Positions 8,717 through 18,692 of a DNA stretch of 64,000 nucleotides are shown here, one piece after another. Within the stretch, counting starts at the first letter, position 1, and the number at the start of each line of letters is the position of its first letter. The DNA is from Alphaproteobacteria bacterium 41-28. GTDB taxonomy: Bacteria > Pseudomonadota > Alphaproteobacteria > UBA9655. The notes under the pieces were generated by a model, which was not told the origin of the DNA, did not search any database, and worked only from the letters and a program-made list of their open reading frames with translations. The DNA lies in NCBI GenBank assembly GCA_001897795.1, contig MKUL01000041.1, positions 1-64,000 on the forward strand, in the 5' to 3' direction. Position numbers and translations under genes: made by a program.

Positions 8717-9886
8717 ATGCCTTCTGTTTTACTTATCATCAGTGGAAGTATCGCTGCCTATAAAGGCCTTGAGCTCATTCGTTTGTTGCGTACTGAAAAT
8801 GTGAGAGTCAGGGTTATTTTAACTTCAGGAGGGGCTCAATTCATTACACCCCTCTCCTGTGCTGCCCTTTCAGGAGAGCCTGTGTATTCGGACCTATTTT
8901 CCCTCACAGAGGAAACAGAAATGGGACATATTCGTCTAGCTCGAGAAGCTGATCTTGTCGTGGTTGCTCCAGCGAGCGCAAATTTAATCGCCAAGGCAGC
9001 GCAAGGAAGAGCGGATGATTTGGCGTCAGCAACCCTTCTCACAACAAAAGCTCCCCTCCTGATGGCCCCTGCCATGAATGTGGAGATGTGGCAACATCCG
9101 GCAACACAGGCAAATGTGGCTCTCTTGAAAGAAAGAGGTGTTTCATTTGTGGGACCTGAAGAAGGAGAGCTTGCTTGTGGGGAAATAGGCTTTGGGAAAA
9201 TGACCGAATCCGTTTCTATTTGTGCCGACATCATGGAAAAGCTTTATGGGACACGTCCTCTCAAAGGGTTAAAGGCTCTCGTCACCGCAGGGCCGACGCA
9301 AGAACCTCTTGATCCCGTGCGGTATTTTTCTAATTCTTCTTCTGGAAAGCAAGGGTACGCGATTGCGGAAGCTCTTCTTCAAAAAGGAGCAAGGGTCATT
9401 TTGATCACAGGCCCTTCTTCTTTACAAGCTCCTACCGGCACCCAACTCATTCCTGTTCAAACGGCGGAAGAGATGTGGAAGGCGACAGAGTCTCATCTCC
9501 CAGCGGATCTAGCGATTTGTACAGCCGCTGTCGCTGATTGGCGCGTGGCGGTCCCCTCTCCTCAAAAGCTTAAAAAAGAAAAAGGACTATCCCCACTTTC
9601 CTTAAAACCTAATCCGGATATTTTGGCGTCTCTAGCCCATCATAAAATGAGACCCCGTCTTTTGATTGGATTTGCAGCCGAAACTGAAAATGTACTTGAA
9701 AATGCTAAAGCTAAGCTATCCAAATGCGATTGGATCGTTGCCAATGATGTGAGTCAGGGAGTTTTTGGGTCAGACAATACAAAAGTTCACTTCCTGAACC
9801 CTCACGTTTGTGAATCCTGGCCATCATCCTCAAAAAAAGAAGTGGCTACAAAGCTCGTTTCGTATGTAATAGGAGCCTTAAAATGA
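8717..9886 (+). CDS. coaBC: Bifunctional phosphopantothenoylcysteine decarboxylase/synthetase
   Basis: Two successive steps of coenzyme A synthesis in one 389-residue flavoprotein. The CoaC half (about 1-180) shows the ASANLIAK and [12 protein letters not shown] substrate/flavin motifs. The CoaB half (about 185-389) starts with [18 protein letters not shown]. Its stop overlaps the dut start (ATGA), forming a coaBC-dut-SH3 operon. The coaBC-dut pairing is common in proteobacteria. Confidence 0.95.
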   Translation: MPSVLLIISGSIAAYKGLELIRLLRTENVRVRVILTSGGAQFITPLSCAALSGEPVYSDLFSLTEETEMGHIRLAREADLVVVAPASANLIAKAAQGRADDLASATLLTTKAPLLMAPAMNVEMWQHPATQANVALLKERGVSFVGPEEGELACGEIGFGKMTESVSICADIMEKLYGTRPLKGLKALVTAGPTQEPLDPVRYFSNSSSGKQGYAIAEALLQKGARVILITGPSSLQAPTGTQLIPVQTAEEMWKATESHLPADLAICTAAVADWRVAVPSPQKLKKEKGLSPLSLKPNPDILASLAHHKMRPRLLIGFAAETENVLENAKAKLSKCDWIVANDVSQGVFGSDNTKVHFLNPHVCESWPSSSKKEVATKLVSYVIGALK

Positions 9887-10344
9887 TTGCAGTTTCCCTT
9901 GTAAAATTACCCCACGGAGAAGGCTTACCCCTTCCTTCCTATGCGACGTCCCAGAGCGCAGGAGTTGATCTGATGGCAGCCATTAAAGATCCTATTCTTC
10001 TCAAGCCCTTGGAACGTAAACTTATTCCAACAGGAATCTCTTTAGCACTCCCAGAGGGATATGAAGCCCAAATCAGGCCTCGCTCAGGACTTGCCTTAAA
10101 GCATGGCCTCACCGTTTTAAATTCACCAGGAACGATTGATGCGGACTACCGAGGGGAGATACAGGTGATCCTGATCAATCTTGGAACGGAAGATTTTTTA
10201 ATCGAAAGAGGCCTTCGGATCGCTCAGCTCATTCTTAGCCCCATTTCAACCCTCTGTTGGGAGGAGGTTGATCACCATCAAGATTTCGCGCACAATGATC
10301 GCCAAGGCGGCTTTGGCTCTACAGGACTGAGGAACATCGTATGA
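9883..10344 (+). CDS. dut: Deoxyuridine triphosphatase
   Basis: Trimeric dUTPase, hydrolysing dUTP to dUMP. 153 residues with the conserved motifs: AGVDLMA (motif 1), RSGLALKHG (2), [11 protein letters not shown] (3), RIAQLIL (4) and the C-terminal arm GGFGSTG (5). It overlaps coaBC upstream and the SH3 gene downstream by four bases each, so all three are probably cotranslated. Confidence 0.96.
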   Translation: MIAVSLVKLPHGEGLPLPSYATSQSAGVDLMAAIKDPILLKPLERKLIPTGISLALPEGYEAQIRPRSGLALKHGLTVLNSPGTIDADYRGEIQVILINLGTEDFLIERGLRIAQLILSPISTLCWEEVDHHQDFAHNDRQGGFGSTGLRNIV

Positions 10345-10814
10345 AATCTTATTTTTATATTCCTTTATTTTTCTTTATCTTCTCTTCTGCATTTGCGGCT
10401 GAAAGAAATCCAATTCCCAGGTTCGTTTCCTTAAAACCCAATGAAGTTAACTCAAGGGTGGGGCCCGGCCCCGATTACCCTGTTGAGTGGATCTATCTAA
10501 AAGCTGGCCTTCCTGTAGAAGTGATTGCTGAATTTGATACCTGGCGAAAGATTCGTGATGTGGACCGAGATGAGGGCTGGGTCCATCAAAGTATGCTCTG
10601 CTCTAAGAGAAGCGCGATCATTCAAGGCGCTGATGTCCTGATGTACGGTAAGGAGGACACAAACAGCCATCCCCTCGTTCGCCTTCAACATGGAGTTGTG
10701 GTGGATCTTCTTAAATGTCGAGGGGATTGGTGCGAAGTTCGTATTTTTGATTTTAGAGGGAGGGTTCAACGCTCATCCCTTTGGGGAGTCTATCCTCAAG
10801 AGGTTGTTGGTTGA
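10341..10814 (+). CDS. Secreted bacterial SH3 domain protein
   Basis: 157 residues with a Sec signal peptide ([19 protein letters not shown]) and two SH3-like repeats. The first has the typical [15 protein letters not shown] and [10 protein letters not shown] pattern, the second ends in [17 protein letters not shown]. Such SH3b proteins sit in the periplasm and are thought to bind peptidoglycan or protein ligands; a specific role is not known. Last gene of the coaBC-dut operon. Confidence 0.85.
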   Translation: MKSYFYIPLFFFIFSSAFAAERNPIPRFVSLKPNEVNSRVGPGPDYPVEWIYLKAGLPVEVIAEFDTWRKIRDVDRDEGWVHQSMLCSKRSAIIQGADVLMYGKEDTNSHPLVRLQHGVVVDLLKCRGDWCEVRIFDFRGRVQRSSLWGVYPQEVVG

Positions 10815-10988
10815 GTTTCCTAAGTGGGTAGATGGTCGGGGAGGGTTATTTAAAACCCCAAGTCGCTAATTTGTTTTTCTTATTCTAAAGCCACTTCGAC
10901 CTCCCCGTGAGATTCTTATATGCCAAATTTTTCAGAAAGTCAAGGATTCTACGTTCCCTATCTTACCACCTGACATATTTCCCAAAAT

Positions 10989-11027
10989 CGTCATTGCGAG
11001 CCTCTGAAGGAGGCGAAGTAATCTAGG
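10989..11027. repeat. Family F half-element
   Basis: CGTCATTGCGAGCCTCTGAA followed by AGGAGGCGAAGTAATCTAGG: one arm of family F, containing its own short inner palindrome. It lies between the convergent SH3 and MFS genes. Confidence 0.7.
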
Positions 11028-11072
11028 GGTTTGGCTTGCTAATCGCTTATCTGATAAACGATAAAATCCCCT

Positions 11073-12365
11073 TCAAGACCTAGCTAACCCTGGAGGGAGC
11101 CCTAATGATGGCTCAGAAACAGATTCAGTGTGGCCTATTTTCGATCCCCAAACGACACAAACCATTCCAAGAAGGGCGCTCAACATGAGATAGTAAGCAG
11201 GGGCAAGAGATAAATCAAACTTATCCGTAAGCGTTGTTATAATAAGGGGAGCCGTTCCGCCTAGAAGAGCGCCTCCTAAGGCATACCCAAAACCGATACC
11301 ACTATAGCGTTCATGGACGGGGAAATAAGTGGTCAATAATGCCATAATCGGGGCTGCAAATACAGCATTGAGAATCGCTATTACAGCTTGAACAAAAAGG
11401 ATATTTTGCAAAGAAAGATTCCGATCAAGATAAGAGAATAAAGGATAGGCTATTAAAAAAGATGCGATACAAGCTGTTATCATCATCTTTTCCTTACCAA
11501 TCTTATCTGCAAGAACCCCCATAGAAGGAAGAAGAATAATCGTAAAAAGACTGAATGCAGTGTTGCATAACATGATGTATGAGATAGGAAGTTGGAGCTT
11601 TGAGGTCATCAAAAATGCCATATAAACTGTAGCCATATAGATGGGAATCAAACTTGTGGCACCAATACCCACTGTACAAAAAAGATTTCTTTTCCTTTTT
11701 TTAAGGATCCCCCATAAAGGAATTTTCTCAATCTTTTCATCCTTAGCGCGTATAAAATCTGGACTCTCATTAACCCTTGTACGAATGTAAAAGCCCAATA
11801 ACCCCATTAAGCTTCCAATAAGAAATGGGATTCGCCATCCCCAAACCGGCATGAAAGAGAGGGTACAAATAAAACCTATTAACGTTCCCAAAACGCCACC
11901 AAAGTGCCCAGTGGAAGTTAACACACTCCCCGCAAAACATTCTTTTCCTCTTTTTGAATATTCAATGACAAAAATGGAAGCCCCACTATATTCTCCCCCA
12001 ACGCAAAGGCCCTGCAACAAACGGCATGCCACTAAGATAATAGGAGCTGCTATTCCAATTTCTGCATAGGTCGGCAACAGGCCAATTGTAAGCGTTGGAA
12101 GTGTGACAAGAAAAATGGCCAAAACCAGAGCATATTGTCTGCCGAATCTATCTCCCAAATGACCAAAAACCATTCCTCCTATCGGTCGCATCACAAAACC
12201 AGCCGCAAATGTTCCTAAACTCGCAATAAAAGAGGTGACTTGATTGTCGGAAGGAAAAAACATCGGTGCCAGCATCGTTGCAAAAAATCCATATAACATG
12301 ACGTCGTAATATTCGAGCACATTCCCGACCATGGCAGCTATAATTGCTTTATAATTTTTTTTCAT
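11073..12365 (-). CDS. MFS transporter, metabolite:H+ symporter type
   Basis: 430 residues, 12 predicted TM helices. The MHS/ProP-type features are present: GNVLEYYDVMLYGF in TM1, GHLGDRFGRQYAL in the first cytoplasmic loop and LQGLCVGGEYSGA in TM5. Substrates in this subfamily are organic acids, proline or betaine; the sequence does not decide. A LysR gene lies divergently at 13053, a usual setting for a regulated transporter, although the gap between them is unusually long (687 bases) and structured. Confidence 0.85.
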   Translation of the reverse strand: MKKNYKAIIAAMVGNVLEYYDVMLYGFFATMLAPMFFPSDNQVTSFIASLGTFAAGFVMRPIGGMVFGHLGDRFGRQYALVLAIFLVTLPTLTIGLLPTYAEIGIAAPIILVACRLLQGLCVGGEYSGASIFVIEYSKRGKECFAGSVLTSTGHFGGVLGTLIGFICTLSFMPVWGWRIPFLIGSLMGLLGFYIRTRVNESPDFIRAKDEKIEKIPLWGILKKRKRNLFCTVGIGATSLIPIYMATVYMAFLMTSKLQLPISYIMLCNTAFSLFTIILLPSMGVLADKIGKEKMMITACIASFLIAYPLFSYLDRNLSLQNILFVQAVIAILNAVFAAPIMALLTTYFPVHERYSGIGFGYALGGALLGGTAPLIITTLTDKFDLSLAPAYYLMLSALLGMVCVVWGSKIGHTESVSEPSLGLPPGLARS

Positions 12366-13052
12366 GTAATTATTTCACCCTCTCTCTTTTCAGAAAAATA
12401 TAAAAGGTACGTCCAATATTAATCATCATTAAACACTTAGCATGTGATGTTATGCAATTTAAAAATGTGCTCTTTGAATCAATTGATTTTTTGACAAACT
12501 TCAGGAATTCTTTACATGGGTTTTCGCAAAATAATTTCTTGGAGGAAAGGTGGACTTTTGGAAAATATTGACATAAAGTTACCTTCATAAAAACTTTCTG
12601 TAGGGTTTGCATGTTTAACGTGCACCTGTGATTGTCTCTGAGGACCCATCACAGGTGCTTATCAAAAAAACAATACCACCAACAAACCACATACTTACAA
12701 AAAGTTACCCTACTTTAGGAGGAGGGAAAGCACTCTTCCTGCCATATTTAGGGCAGTCTTTGCAGAGGAAAAGTGGAGGCTTTACTCCTCTGCAGAGATT
12801 CTCACCTACAGGGTGAGAATTCCTTCAATAAAACTCTCAAAACCTTTTAGAAAAATGAATAGAAGCATGAAAATCAGCACTTTTATTGAGGTCTTTTATC
12901 TGGGCATTCATCATTAAAATTCCTCTTCTGAATTTCGTTGCCTCTATTTTTCCTCACGAGAGTCATTGCTATTGGTATGAGAATAGGATATGAAAATGAA
13001 CATGTCAACATGATTTTACAAAATTAAATATCGGAAAAATGGATATTACCTT
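12366..13052. other. Intergenic region between divergent MFS and LysR genes
   Basis: A 687-base gap with three inverted repeats at 12622-12658, 12761-12794 and 12798-12820. A T-N11-A-like LysR box candidate (TATCGGAAAAATGGATA) lies just before the LysR start. The minus-strand frame 12370-12612 lacks a ribosome site and family resemblance and was not called. Confidence 0.5.
12620..12822. other. Structured region with three hairpins
   Basis: Perfect stems: GCACCTGTGAT (12622-12632) with ATCACAGGTGC (12648-12658); TGCAGAGGA (12761-12769) with TCCTCTGCA (12786-12794); ATTCTCACC (12798-12806) with GGTGAGAAT (12812-12820). None is followed by a T-run on either strand, so they are not ordinary terminators. 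The region could be an untranslated RNA, a 5' leader or remnants of palindromic elements. Confidence 0.5.
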
Positions 13053-13973
13053 ATGAAAATGAAATCGATTTATGTTTTTGTCAAACTTGCTGAGAGCAAC
13101 TGCGACTTCAACGTCCACAAAATGTTGGGTATTCCCCGCTCTTCCATGTGGTCCTATATTTCTGATTTGGAAAAAACCCTGGGAAAACAGCTGATAAATA
13201 GAAAAAAACAAAGCTTATCTTTTACGGCTGCTGGAGAAGAATTTATTCCGTATGCCCATAAAATGTATCAAACCTATGAAGAAAGCCTTGTTAATACCCA
13301 AAATGCCGAAGATCCCACAATAGGCGGAGATATCTTTATTTCGACAACCGCTGCAATTGCTCCTCAGTGGTCAATGGACAGTATAAGGAAGTTATATACT
13401 AGGTTTCCTAACTTGCGGCTCCATATCACGGCCTCTGATGAGATTACCAGGGATGAAGAAAATGCTTGTGATGTTCTCATCCGTCCTTTTGGGGACTCGG
13501 AAATCTTTAGGAAAGTTTGGTCCATAAATTATCATCATGGCTTATTTGCGAGCCAAAGTTACCTTGATCAAATGGGAACACCCACCTCTCCAGTGGATTT
13601 GCTTTCTCATCACATCATAGGATATGGGGAGCACACTTTTAGTTATTATGAGGAGATTAATTGGCACCTTAAAGGACAAGGCTATGGGTTACCTAAGCTC
13701 AAACCGGATTTGACAATCAATTCAACAAAAGCCATTTTTGATATGGCGATGCATGGTTTGGGTATATGTTCTGCAACTATTGAGTCTAACAAAATTTATA
13801 GCGGGAATCTTATAAGAGTTTTACCAGAAATAGCAGGACCAACTATCCAAACATCCCTCTGCGTTAAAAAAAGCGCAACAGGGCGCAAGTTACAAGGTAT
13901 TCAGACCTTTAATAGGTATTTTGAGGCCCATTTAAAACAAGTCGGTATCGAAATTTCCCCCATTGAAGAATAA
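13053..13973 (+). CDS. LysR family transcriptional regulator
   Basis: 306 residues: N-terminal HTH (residues about 4-60, MLGIPRSSMWSYISDLEKTL in the recognition region) and a substrate-binding C-terminal domain. It resembles the branch of LysR proteins with short effector domains. It is divergent from the MFS transporter at 11073-12365, which is its most likely target (inference). The HTH is somewhat degenerate compared with the LysR gene at 7402. Confidence 0.85.
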   Translation: MKMKSIYVFVKLAESNCDFNVHKMLGIPRSSMWSYISDLEKTLGKQLINRKKQSLSFTAAGEEFIPYAHKMYQTYEESLVNTQNAEDPTIGGDIFISTTAAIAPQWSMDSIRKLYTRFPNLRLHITASDEITRDEENACDVLIRPFGDSEIFRKVWSINYHHGLFASQSYLDQMGTPTSPVDLLSHHIIGYGEHTFSYYEEINWHLKGQGYGLPKLKPDLTINSTKAIFDMAMHGLGICSATIESNKIYSGNLIRVLPEIAGPTIQTSLCVKKSATGRKLQGIQTFNRYFEAHLKQVGIEISPIEE

Positions 13974-14126
13974 TACCTCTCTCAAGAGTCTTATTTTTTA
14001 GTCTCAGCAAGATGTCCTTCGAAGGGTAAGAATCCTATCCGAGTGACTCTCTCTGAGGCCCTTACTCAGAGGAACCGCTTGAATGAGAGAAGAAAAAAAC
14101 TTTCCTTCTCTCATTTGCAATTACGC

Positions 14127-14822
14127 TTACTGCAATAACTCTTCGAGTTCAGGGAAGGCGAGAAGCTGACTCTCCAACACTATTTCATCCTTAGAACCAT
14201 CCTTAAACGTTATATTATAATAATTGGTGAGCCCCCCACCGGCGACGTGCGTCTTGTCTAGTGTCACACTCTCTACAGGTTTAAGCTCTAGCGGCTTCCT
14301 TTTTAACCCCCAAAGTGGATGCAGCGGGGCTGGTGGTATTGGGCTGGCGTTCTCCGGACAATCTTCCAGTGGTCCATTGTTCGGGATCAACAACTTCCAG
14401 GTTATATTCCCTATCGTCACATTTACTGGTTGGCGATTTCTGAGGAGGTCTTCTACTTGAGCAGGCTCCAAAGTAGAAGGCCCTACTGCAGGCCTTATCC
14501 ACCCAGCAAGACTCACCCGCATAGTCGCAACTGTACCTGTTTCGTTTGACAGCTTATAGTCCCAACTTAAGTTTTGAGATTGAATGAATTCAACTGAATT
14601 TATTTCTGTTCCGGGAGGAACATCGGTTGAGTATCCATACAATGGAATAGCATATTTTCCGTGAGAGTTGATTTTGTCCACCCTAAAACAAACTGAATTT
14701 GTATAAGTTTTTTTTTCAATATCCTTCAGCTCAAGAGATAAGTCCCCAAGACCAGCCTCAGATGGTTCACTCAAACCTAATAGAAATAAGTTTAAAGCTA
14801 AAAACCCAGTGTATTTTTTCAC
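14127..14822 (-). CDS. Hypothetical secreted protein
   Basis: 231 residues with a Sec signal peptide (MKKYTGFLALNLFLLGLSEPSEA). The mature part is beta-rich with short Pro/Asn-rich segments and only two Cys; no family recognised. It is followed on the same strand by lolD after 98 bases upstream of its start region, but nothing ties it to lipoprotein transport. Codon use looks like its neighbours. Confidence 0.65.
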   Translation of the reverse strand: MKKYTGFLALNLFLLGLSEPSEAGLGDLSLELKDIEKKTYTNSVCFRVDKINSHGKYAIPLYGYSTDVPPGTEINSVEFIQSQNLSWDYKLSNETGTVATMRVSLAGWIRPAVGPSTLEPAQVEDLLRNRQPVNVTIGNITWKLLIPNNGPLEDCPENASPIPPAPLHPLWGLKRKPLELKPVESVTLDKTHVAGGGLTNYYNITFKDGSKDEIVLESQLLAFPELEELLQ

Positions 14823-14919
14823 AATTTTTCTCCTTTTCTTAACATCAACGACATTATCATTCTCAGAGAGAAACTAATATAAATTATTTTATTTCTATGT
14901 CATCTTCTCTTATTGCATA

Positions 14920-15597
14920 TTATATTGAAATATGTCCCTCATGCAACGTAAGAATCCGATCCATTTGTTTAGCAAGGTCCATATTATGGGTTGCAATGAG
15001 AGCTGCAAGGTTTTCTTTTCGAACAAGTTGAATGAGCTTTTCAAAGACAGATGCCGCCGTATGCTCATCTAAATTACCTGTCGGTTCGTCCGCAAGAAGA
15101 ACTTTGGGGCGATTGGCTAAAGCCCTGACGATGGCAACCCGCTGCTGTTCTCCCCCTGAAAGTCGAGCAGGACGGTGAGTGGCTCTCTCCAAGAGACCAA
15201 CCGACGTGAGTAAGTCTCGTGCCCGTTTCTGAGCATTGGAATAGGATTTCCCGGCAATCATTTGGGGTAAAATAATATTCTCTTCTGCATCAAACTCAGG
15301 CAACAGATGGTGAAATTGGTAAACAAAGCCAATAACTTCACGACGCATTTGCGTACGGCCCGTATCATTGAGATGAGCACATTTTTTTCCATCGATGATC
15401 ACCTCACCTCCATCCGCTTTTTCAAGGAGTCCCGCCGTTTGAAGGAGGGTTGATTTTCCAGAGCCGGAGGGGCCGACAAGAGCTACGATTTCTCCCGGAT
15501 AAAGATCAAGGTCAACACTTCGCAAAACATGAAGGGATTCCGACCCTTGATGGAAAGTACGCTTTAAGTCCTTTAAGGAAAGAGCTGGATTACTCAT
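14920..15597 (-). CDS. lolD: Lipoprotein-releasing ABC transporter ATPase LolD
   Basis: ATP-binding subunit of the LolCDE complex, which extracts mature lipoproteins from the inner membrane for LolA. 225 residues: Walker [11 protein letters not shown]-loop [10 protein letters not shown], signature [15 protein letters not shown], Walker [13 protein letters not shown] and switch His in ATHN. Its start overlaps the end of lolC by eight bases, so lolC-lolD are coexpressed. Confidence 0.95.
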   Translation of the reverse strand: MSNPALSLKDLKRTFHQGSESLHVLRSVDLDLYPGEIVALVGPSGSGKSTLLQTAGLLEKADGGEVIIDGKKCAHLNDTGRTQMRREVIGFVYQFHHLLPEFDAEENIILPQMIAGKSYSNAQKRARDLLTSVGLLERATHRPARLSGGEQQRVAIVRALANRPKVLLADEPTGNLDEHTAASVFEKLIQLVRKENLAALIATHNMDLAKQMDRILTLHEGHISI

Positions 15598-16837
15598 AAC
15601 GTAAAGCCTCCACAGGATCGAGGCGAGAGGCTCGCCACGAAGGATACAAAGAGGCCAAAAAAGTTAAAAGAAAGGCAATAATAACAACGAAAATAACTTC
15701 ATTCAAATCAACCCGTGCAGGGAGTTTGGAAAGGAAATAAATTTCTGCGTTAAAAAGTTCTGTTCCTGACAGGGTTTCTATCACTTTACGAATAGAATCA
15801 ATGTTCCAGGAAAACAATAGGCCAAAAGCCGTTCCCACCAAAGCTCCCATAGCTCCAATGGAAGACCCCGCAATAAAAAAGACACGCATCATCATCCCTT
15901 GGGTTGCTCCCATCGTCCGTAGAATGGCAATATCACGTCCTTTGTCTTTAACCAACATAATGAGGGTTGAAATGACGTTGAAAGAGGCTACAAGGATGAT
16001 GAGGGTCAGGATGATAAACATGACATTACGTTCAACCTTAATCGTACTAAAAAAATCCTTATTTGCGTGCTGCCAGTCAAAAACACGAACATTTTTTCCC
16101 TGAAGCAAGGAAAAAATTTCGTCATGATATTGGTCTACTTTCTCTGGGTTTTCCGTAAAAACCTCAAGGCCTGTCACACCATCACCTAAGTTAAAAAACT
16201 TTTGGGCTGCCTTTAGGGGGATGAAAACAAGGCCTGAGTCATATTGAATCATACCCGCATCAAAAATGGCGGCGATCTCAAAGGTCCGGGTACGCGGCAT
16301 CGTGCCAAAGGCGGTTGCATTTCCTTCTGGAGCTACAAGTGTAATTTTATCCCCTAAAATCAAACCCAACTTTTCTGCAAGGCGTTTGCCAATGATTGCA
16401 GCATTGGGCCTGTCAAAAAGACGCAATTGACCCATAACAAGATTATTTGAAATGGTTTTACGAGCTTCAAGGTCAGAGGCGCGCATTCCGTGGATCAACA
16501 CGCCAGCAGCATTTCCATGGGCCGTTGCCATGGCTTGATTTTCCACGATAGGATTGGCACCTATAATACCAGGAAGTTTTTTTACCTCTTCACTCAAAGC
16601 TTCAAAATTTGGGAGAGGACCTGCGTTACTATAGATAGCCAAATGCCCATTCATACCAATAATACGAGTCAGGAGTTCATGACGAAAACCGTTCATGACG
16701 GACATGACAATAATCAAAGCCGCAACGCCTAAGGCAATCCCCAGGAAGGAAAACCAGGCCGTGACAGAAATAAACCCTTCCTGTCGCCGTGCCCTTAAGT
16801 ATCTGAACGCAACAAATCTTTCAAAGGCAGAAAACAC
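15590..16837 (-). CDS. lolC: Lipoprotein-releasing permease LolC/LolE
   Basis: 415-residue inner-membrane permease with the LolC/E layout: TM1 near residues 20-45 ([16 protein letters not shown]), a large periplasmic domain (about 50-265) and three C-terminal TM helices, ending in the FtsX-like [20 protein letters not shown]. Alphaproteobacteria often have a single LolC/E-type (LolF) protein, and only one is seen here. Operon with lolD. Substrates are products of the Lgt-Lsp-Lnt pathway; lnt is in this window. Confidence 0.93.
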   Translation of the reverse strand: MFSAFERFVAFRYLRARRQEGFISVTAWFSFLGIALGVAALIIVMSVMNGFRHELLTRIIGMNGHLAIYSNAGPLPNFEALSEEVKKLPGIIGANPIVENQAMATAHGNAAGVLIHGMRASDLEARKTISNNLVMGQLRLFDRPNAAIIGKRLAEKLGLILGDKITLVAPEGNATAFGTMPRTRTFEIAAIFDAGMIQYDSGLVFIPLKAAQKFFNLGDGVTGLEVFTENPEKVDQYHDEIFSLLQGKNVRVFDWQHANKDFFSTIKVERNVMFIILTLIILVASFNVISTLIMLVKDKGRDIAILRTMGATQGMMMRVFFIAGSSIGAMGALVGTAFGLLFSWNIDSIRKVIETLSGTELFNAEIYFLSKLPARVDLNEVIFVVIIAFLLTFLASLYPSWRASRLDPVEALRYE

Positions 16838-16927
16838 AATACATCCTTTATCTCATTTTTTATAGTATGCCAGAAGAAAGGCAGAAAAACCAAGGGTTTT
16901 GTTTAAATGGCCAATTAAATCTGATAT

Positions 16928-17051
16928 CCCCCTCACCCGCCACTTGCTTCGCGCGTGGCGACCTCTCCCACAAGGGGGAGAGGTGATTTCGTGAAGGTTG
17001 CATTACCTCTCCCCTTGTGGGAGAGGTCGCCGCGAAGCGGCGGGTGAGGGG
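16928..17051. repeat. Family A palindromic element
   Basis: CCCCTCACCCGCCACTTGC opens the left arm and CGCGAAGCGGCGGGTGAGGG closes the right arm. Inside is a second long pair around CACAAGGGGGAGAGGTG and ACCTCTCCCCTTGTGGG. About 124 bp, forming two nested hairpins. Other copies: 17817, 21483, 27121, 38126, 39090, 44677, 52441, 60775. Confidence 0.9.
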
Positions 17052-17065
17052 TAGGCCACTGACTG

Positions 17066-17770
17066 TCAAATCAACCTCTTCTCGCGTAAAGAGGTGTGAC
17101 CAAACCGTCCGATAATCAAATGATCAAGAACATGAATCTCCAATTCTTTTGCAGCGTTGATCACTTTTCGAGTAATATCGATATCTGCCTGAGAAGGCGT
17201 TGGATCACCACTGGGGTGATTATGAACCATAATGAGGCTGGAGGCTCCCAGCTCTAGGGTCCGTTTGACGACTTCTCGGGGGAATATGGGGGTACAGTTA
17301 ATGGTTCCCTGTTGCTGAATTTCGTCCGCAATGATCTTATTTTTTTGGTCTAAAAATAAAAGACGAAATTGCTCTATCGTTAAATGAGACATGCGAGATC
17401 GACAATAATCAATCACCGTCTGCCAAGACTGGAGAACGGGCTGTGCGCTAGCCTCTTCCAGAAGCTTACGACAGGAAGCTTCATGGACAACTTTTAATGT
17501 TACGATTGTCGTTTCGCCAACGCCGGGGATGGATTTCAATTTTTCCACATCCGCTTGAAAAAGACCAGCAAGGCTCCCACACTCTTCAAGGAGCTTTTTG
17601 GCCAAGGGTTTGACATCAGTTCGTGGCATAACCCCAAAGAGCAAAAGTTCAATGAGTTCGTAATCGGGAACGGATTTTCCTTCCCCTTTGAGAAAGCGGT
17701 CCCTAAGCCGCTTCCGATGTCCACTGTTGGTCGTTTCTTTTGTCTTCATCTCACCCGCATTGTTAGCCAT
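17066..17770 (-). CDS. radC: RadC family JAB/MPN-domain protein
   Basis: 234 residues: N-terminal helix-hairpin-helix region (about 20-105, with SIPGVGETTI) and a C-terminal JAB1/MPN metalloprotease-like domain (about 115-234). The metal motif HNHPSGDPTPSQAD is complete. Once linked to DNA repair, the true function of RadC is unclear. The gene is flanked on both sides by family A elements (16928, 17817). Confidence 0.92.
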   Translation of the reverse strand: MANNAGEMKTKETTNSGHRKRLRDRFLKGEGKSVPDYELIELLLFGVMPRTDVKPLAKKLLEECGSLAGLFQADVEKLKSIPGVGETTIVTLKVVHEASCRKLLEEASAQPVLQSWQTVIDYCRSRMSHLTIEQFRLLFLDQKNKIIADEIQQQGTINCTPIFPREVVKRTLELGASSLIMVHNHPSGDPTPSQADIDITRKVINAAKELEIHVLDHLIIGRFGHTSLREKRLI

Positions 17771-17816
17771 TCTTTTATTTTTGACAATATGGATATTTTA
17801 TCAATGTGCTAGTGAA

Positions 17817-17909
17817 CCCCTCACCCACCGCTCCGCGGCGACCTCTCCCACAAGGGGAGAGGTGATTTCAGTGCTAGCTGCAGTACCTCTCCCCTTGTGG
17901 GGAGAGGTA
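17817..17909. repeat. Family A element, right arm truncated
   Basis: Starts with CCCCTCACCCACCGCTCCGC and includes the inner hairpin, but stops after GGGGAGAGGTAA without the closing GGCGGGTGAGGGG arm. Lies between radC and ccmA. Confidence 0.8.
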
Positions 17910-17990
17910 AAGAGCTTAATCTCCTCAATCATTTTTGCCGCTATTTGTCAATTAAATGTCGAGTAAGTGTCAGGTAAATGTCCGGTAAAT

Positions 17991-18587
17991 TTAGAGTTTG
18001 ATTTCTCTTGTTCCTATAACCTCCTCATGGGTTGCAAGAACAATACTTCCTCCTTTTTCTAAATGCAGTGTTAGGAGAGAAGAAAGAACAGCTTTCCCCG
18101 CTTCGTCCAATCCAACTTGAGGCTCATCTAAGATCCACAAAGGACGCTGAAGCCAATTGCAACGACTGAGGCTCACTCGTTTTTGTTGCCCTTGGGAAAG
18201 GTGACTAATTTTTTTGTCTTTAAACGCTGCAACACCCCAGATTTCAAGAGCATTTTCTATGACGTTCGCCGAAACTTTATACAGATCCCGCCAGAGGTGA
18301 ATTTGATCTTTCAGGAGCGCTTCCGGGTGAAGAGCAAGTTTATGACCTACATAAAGAAGATTTTGTTGATAAGAACTTAAATTATGAGATTGAATCTCCT
18401 CACCTTTCCAAACAAGGGTATGGCGGGGGGGAGGAATGAGTCCTGCGAGAAGACGCAGTAGTGTAGATTTTCCAGCCCCATTCGCCCCTTTTACAGCAAG
18501 CATTTCTCCTTCTTTCAAAGCAAAAGAAACGTCCGAAAAAAGTGGGACAAATGTTCGCGCGTATGAAATGTTTTTCCCTTCCAACAT
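17991..18587 (-). CDS. ccmA: Heme exporter ATPase CcmA
   Basis: 198-residue ABC ATPase of the CcmABCD heme-handling complex for cytochrome c maturation. Walker A GANGAGKSTLLRLLAG, signature LSQGQQKRVSLSR, Walker B WILDEPQVGLDEAG and switch His in ATHE. The short length and LSQGQQKR signature are typical of CcmA. It stands alone, 8.7 kb away from ccmB and on the opposite strand, instead of heading the ccm operon. It is divergent from fba. Confidence 0.9.
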   Translation of the reverse strand: MLEGKNISYARTFVPLFSDVSFALKEGEMLAVKGANGAGKSTLLRLLAGLIPPPRHTLVWKGEEIQSHNLSSYQQNLLYVGHKLALHPEALLKDQIHLWRDLYKVSANVIENALEIWGVAAFKDKKISHLSQGQQKRVSLSRCNWLQRPLWILDEPQVGLDEAGKAVLSSLLTLHLEKGGSIVLATHEEVIGTREIKL

Positions 18588-18692
18588 GGAAAAACCCTAC
18601 TCGAAGTAGGCTCCTTTGGGAATGAGCATTTTGTTTTTAATTACGCAATGATTGCTAAAAATCCTTCTTTCGTCTAAAGATAAAGGAGATCT

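Noticed and set aside
12370..12612. 80-codon minus-strand frame before the MFS gene
   Set aside because: No ribosome site, no recognisable domain or signal peptide, Cys/Lys-rich composition typical of AT-rich noncoding DNA.
16860..17069. 69-codon minus-strand frame after radC
   Set aside because: Almost entirely translated family A repeat.
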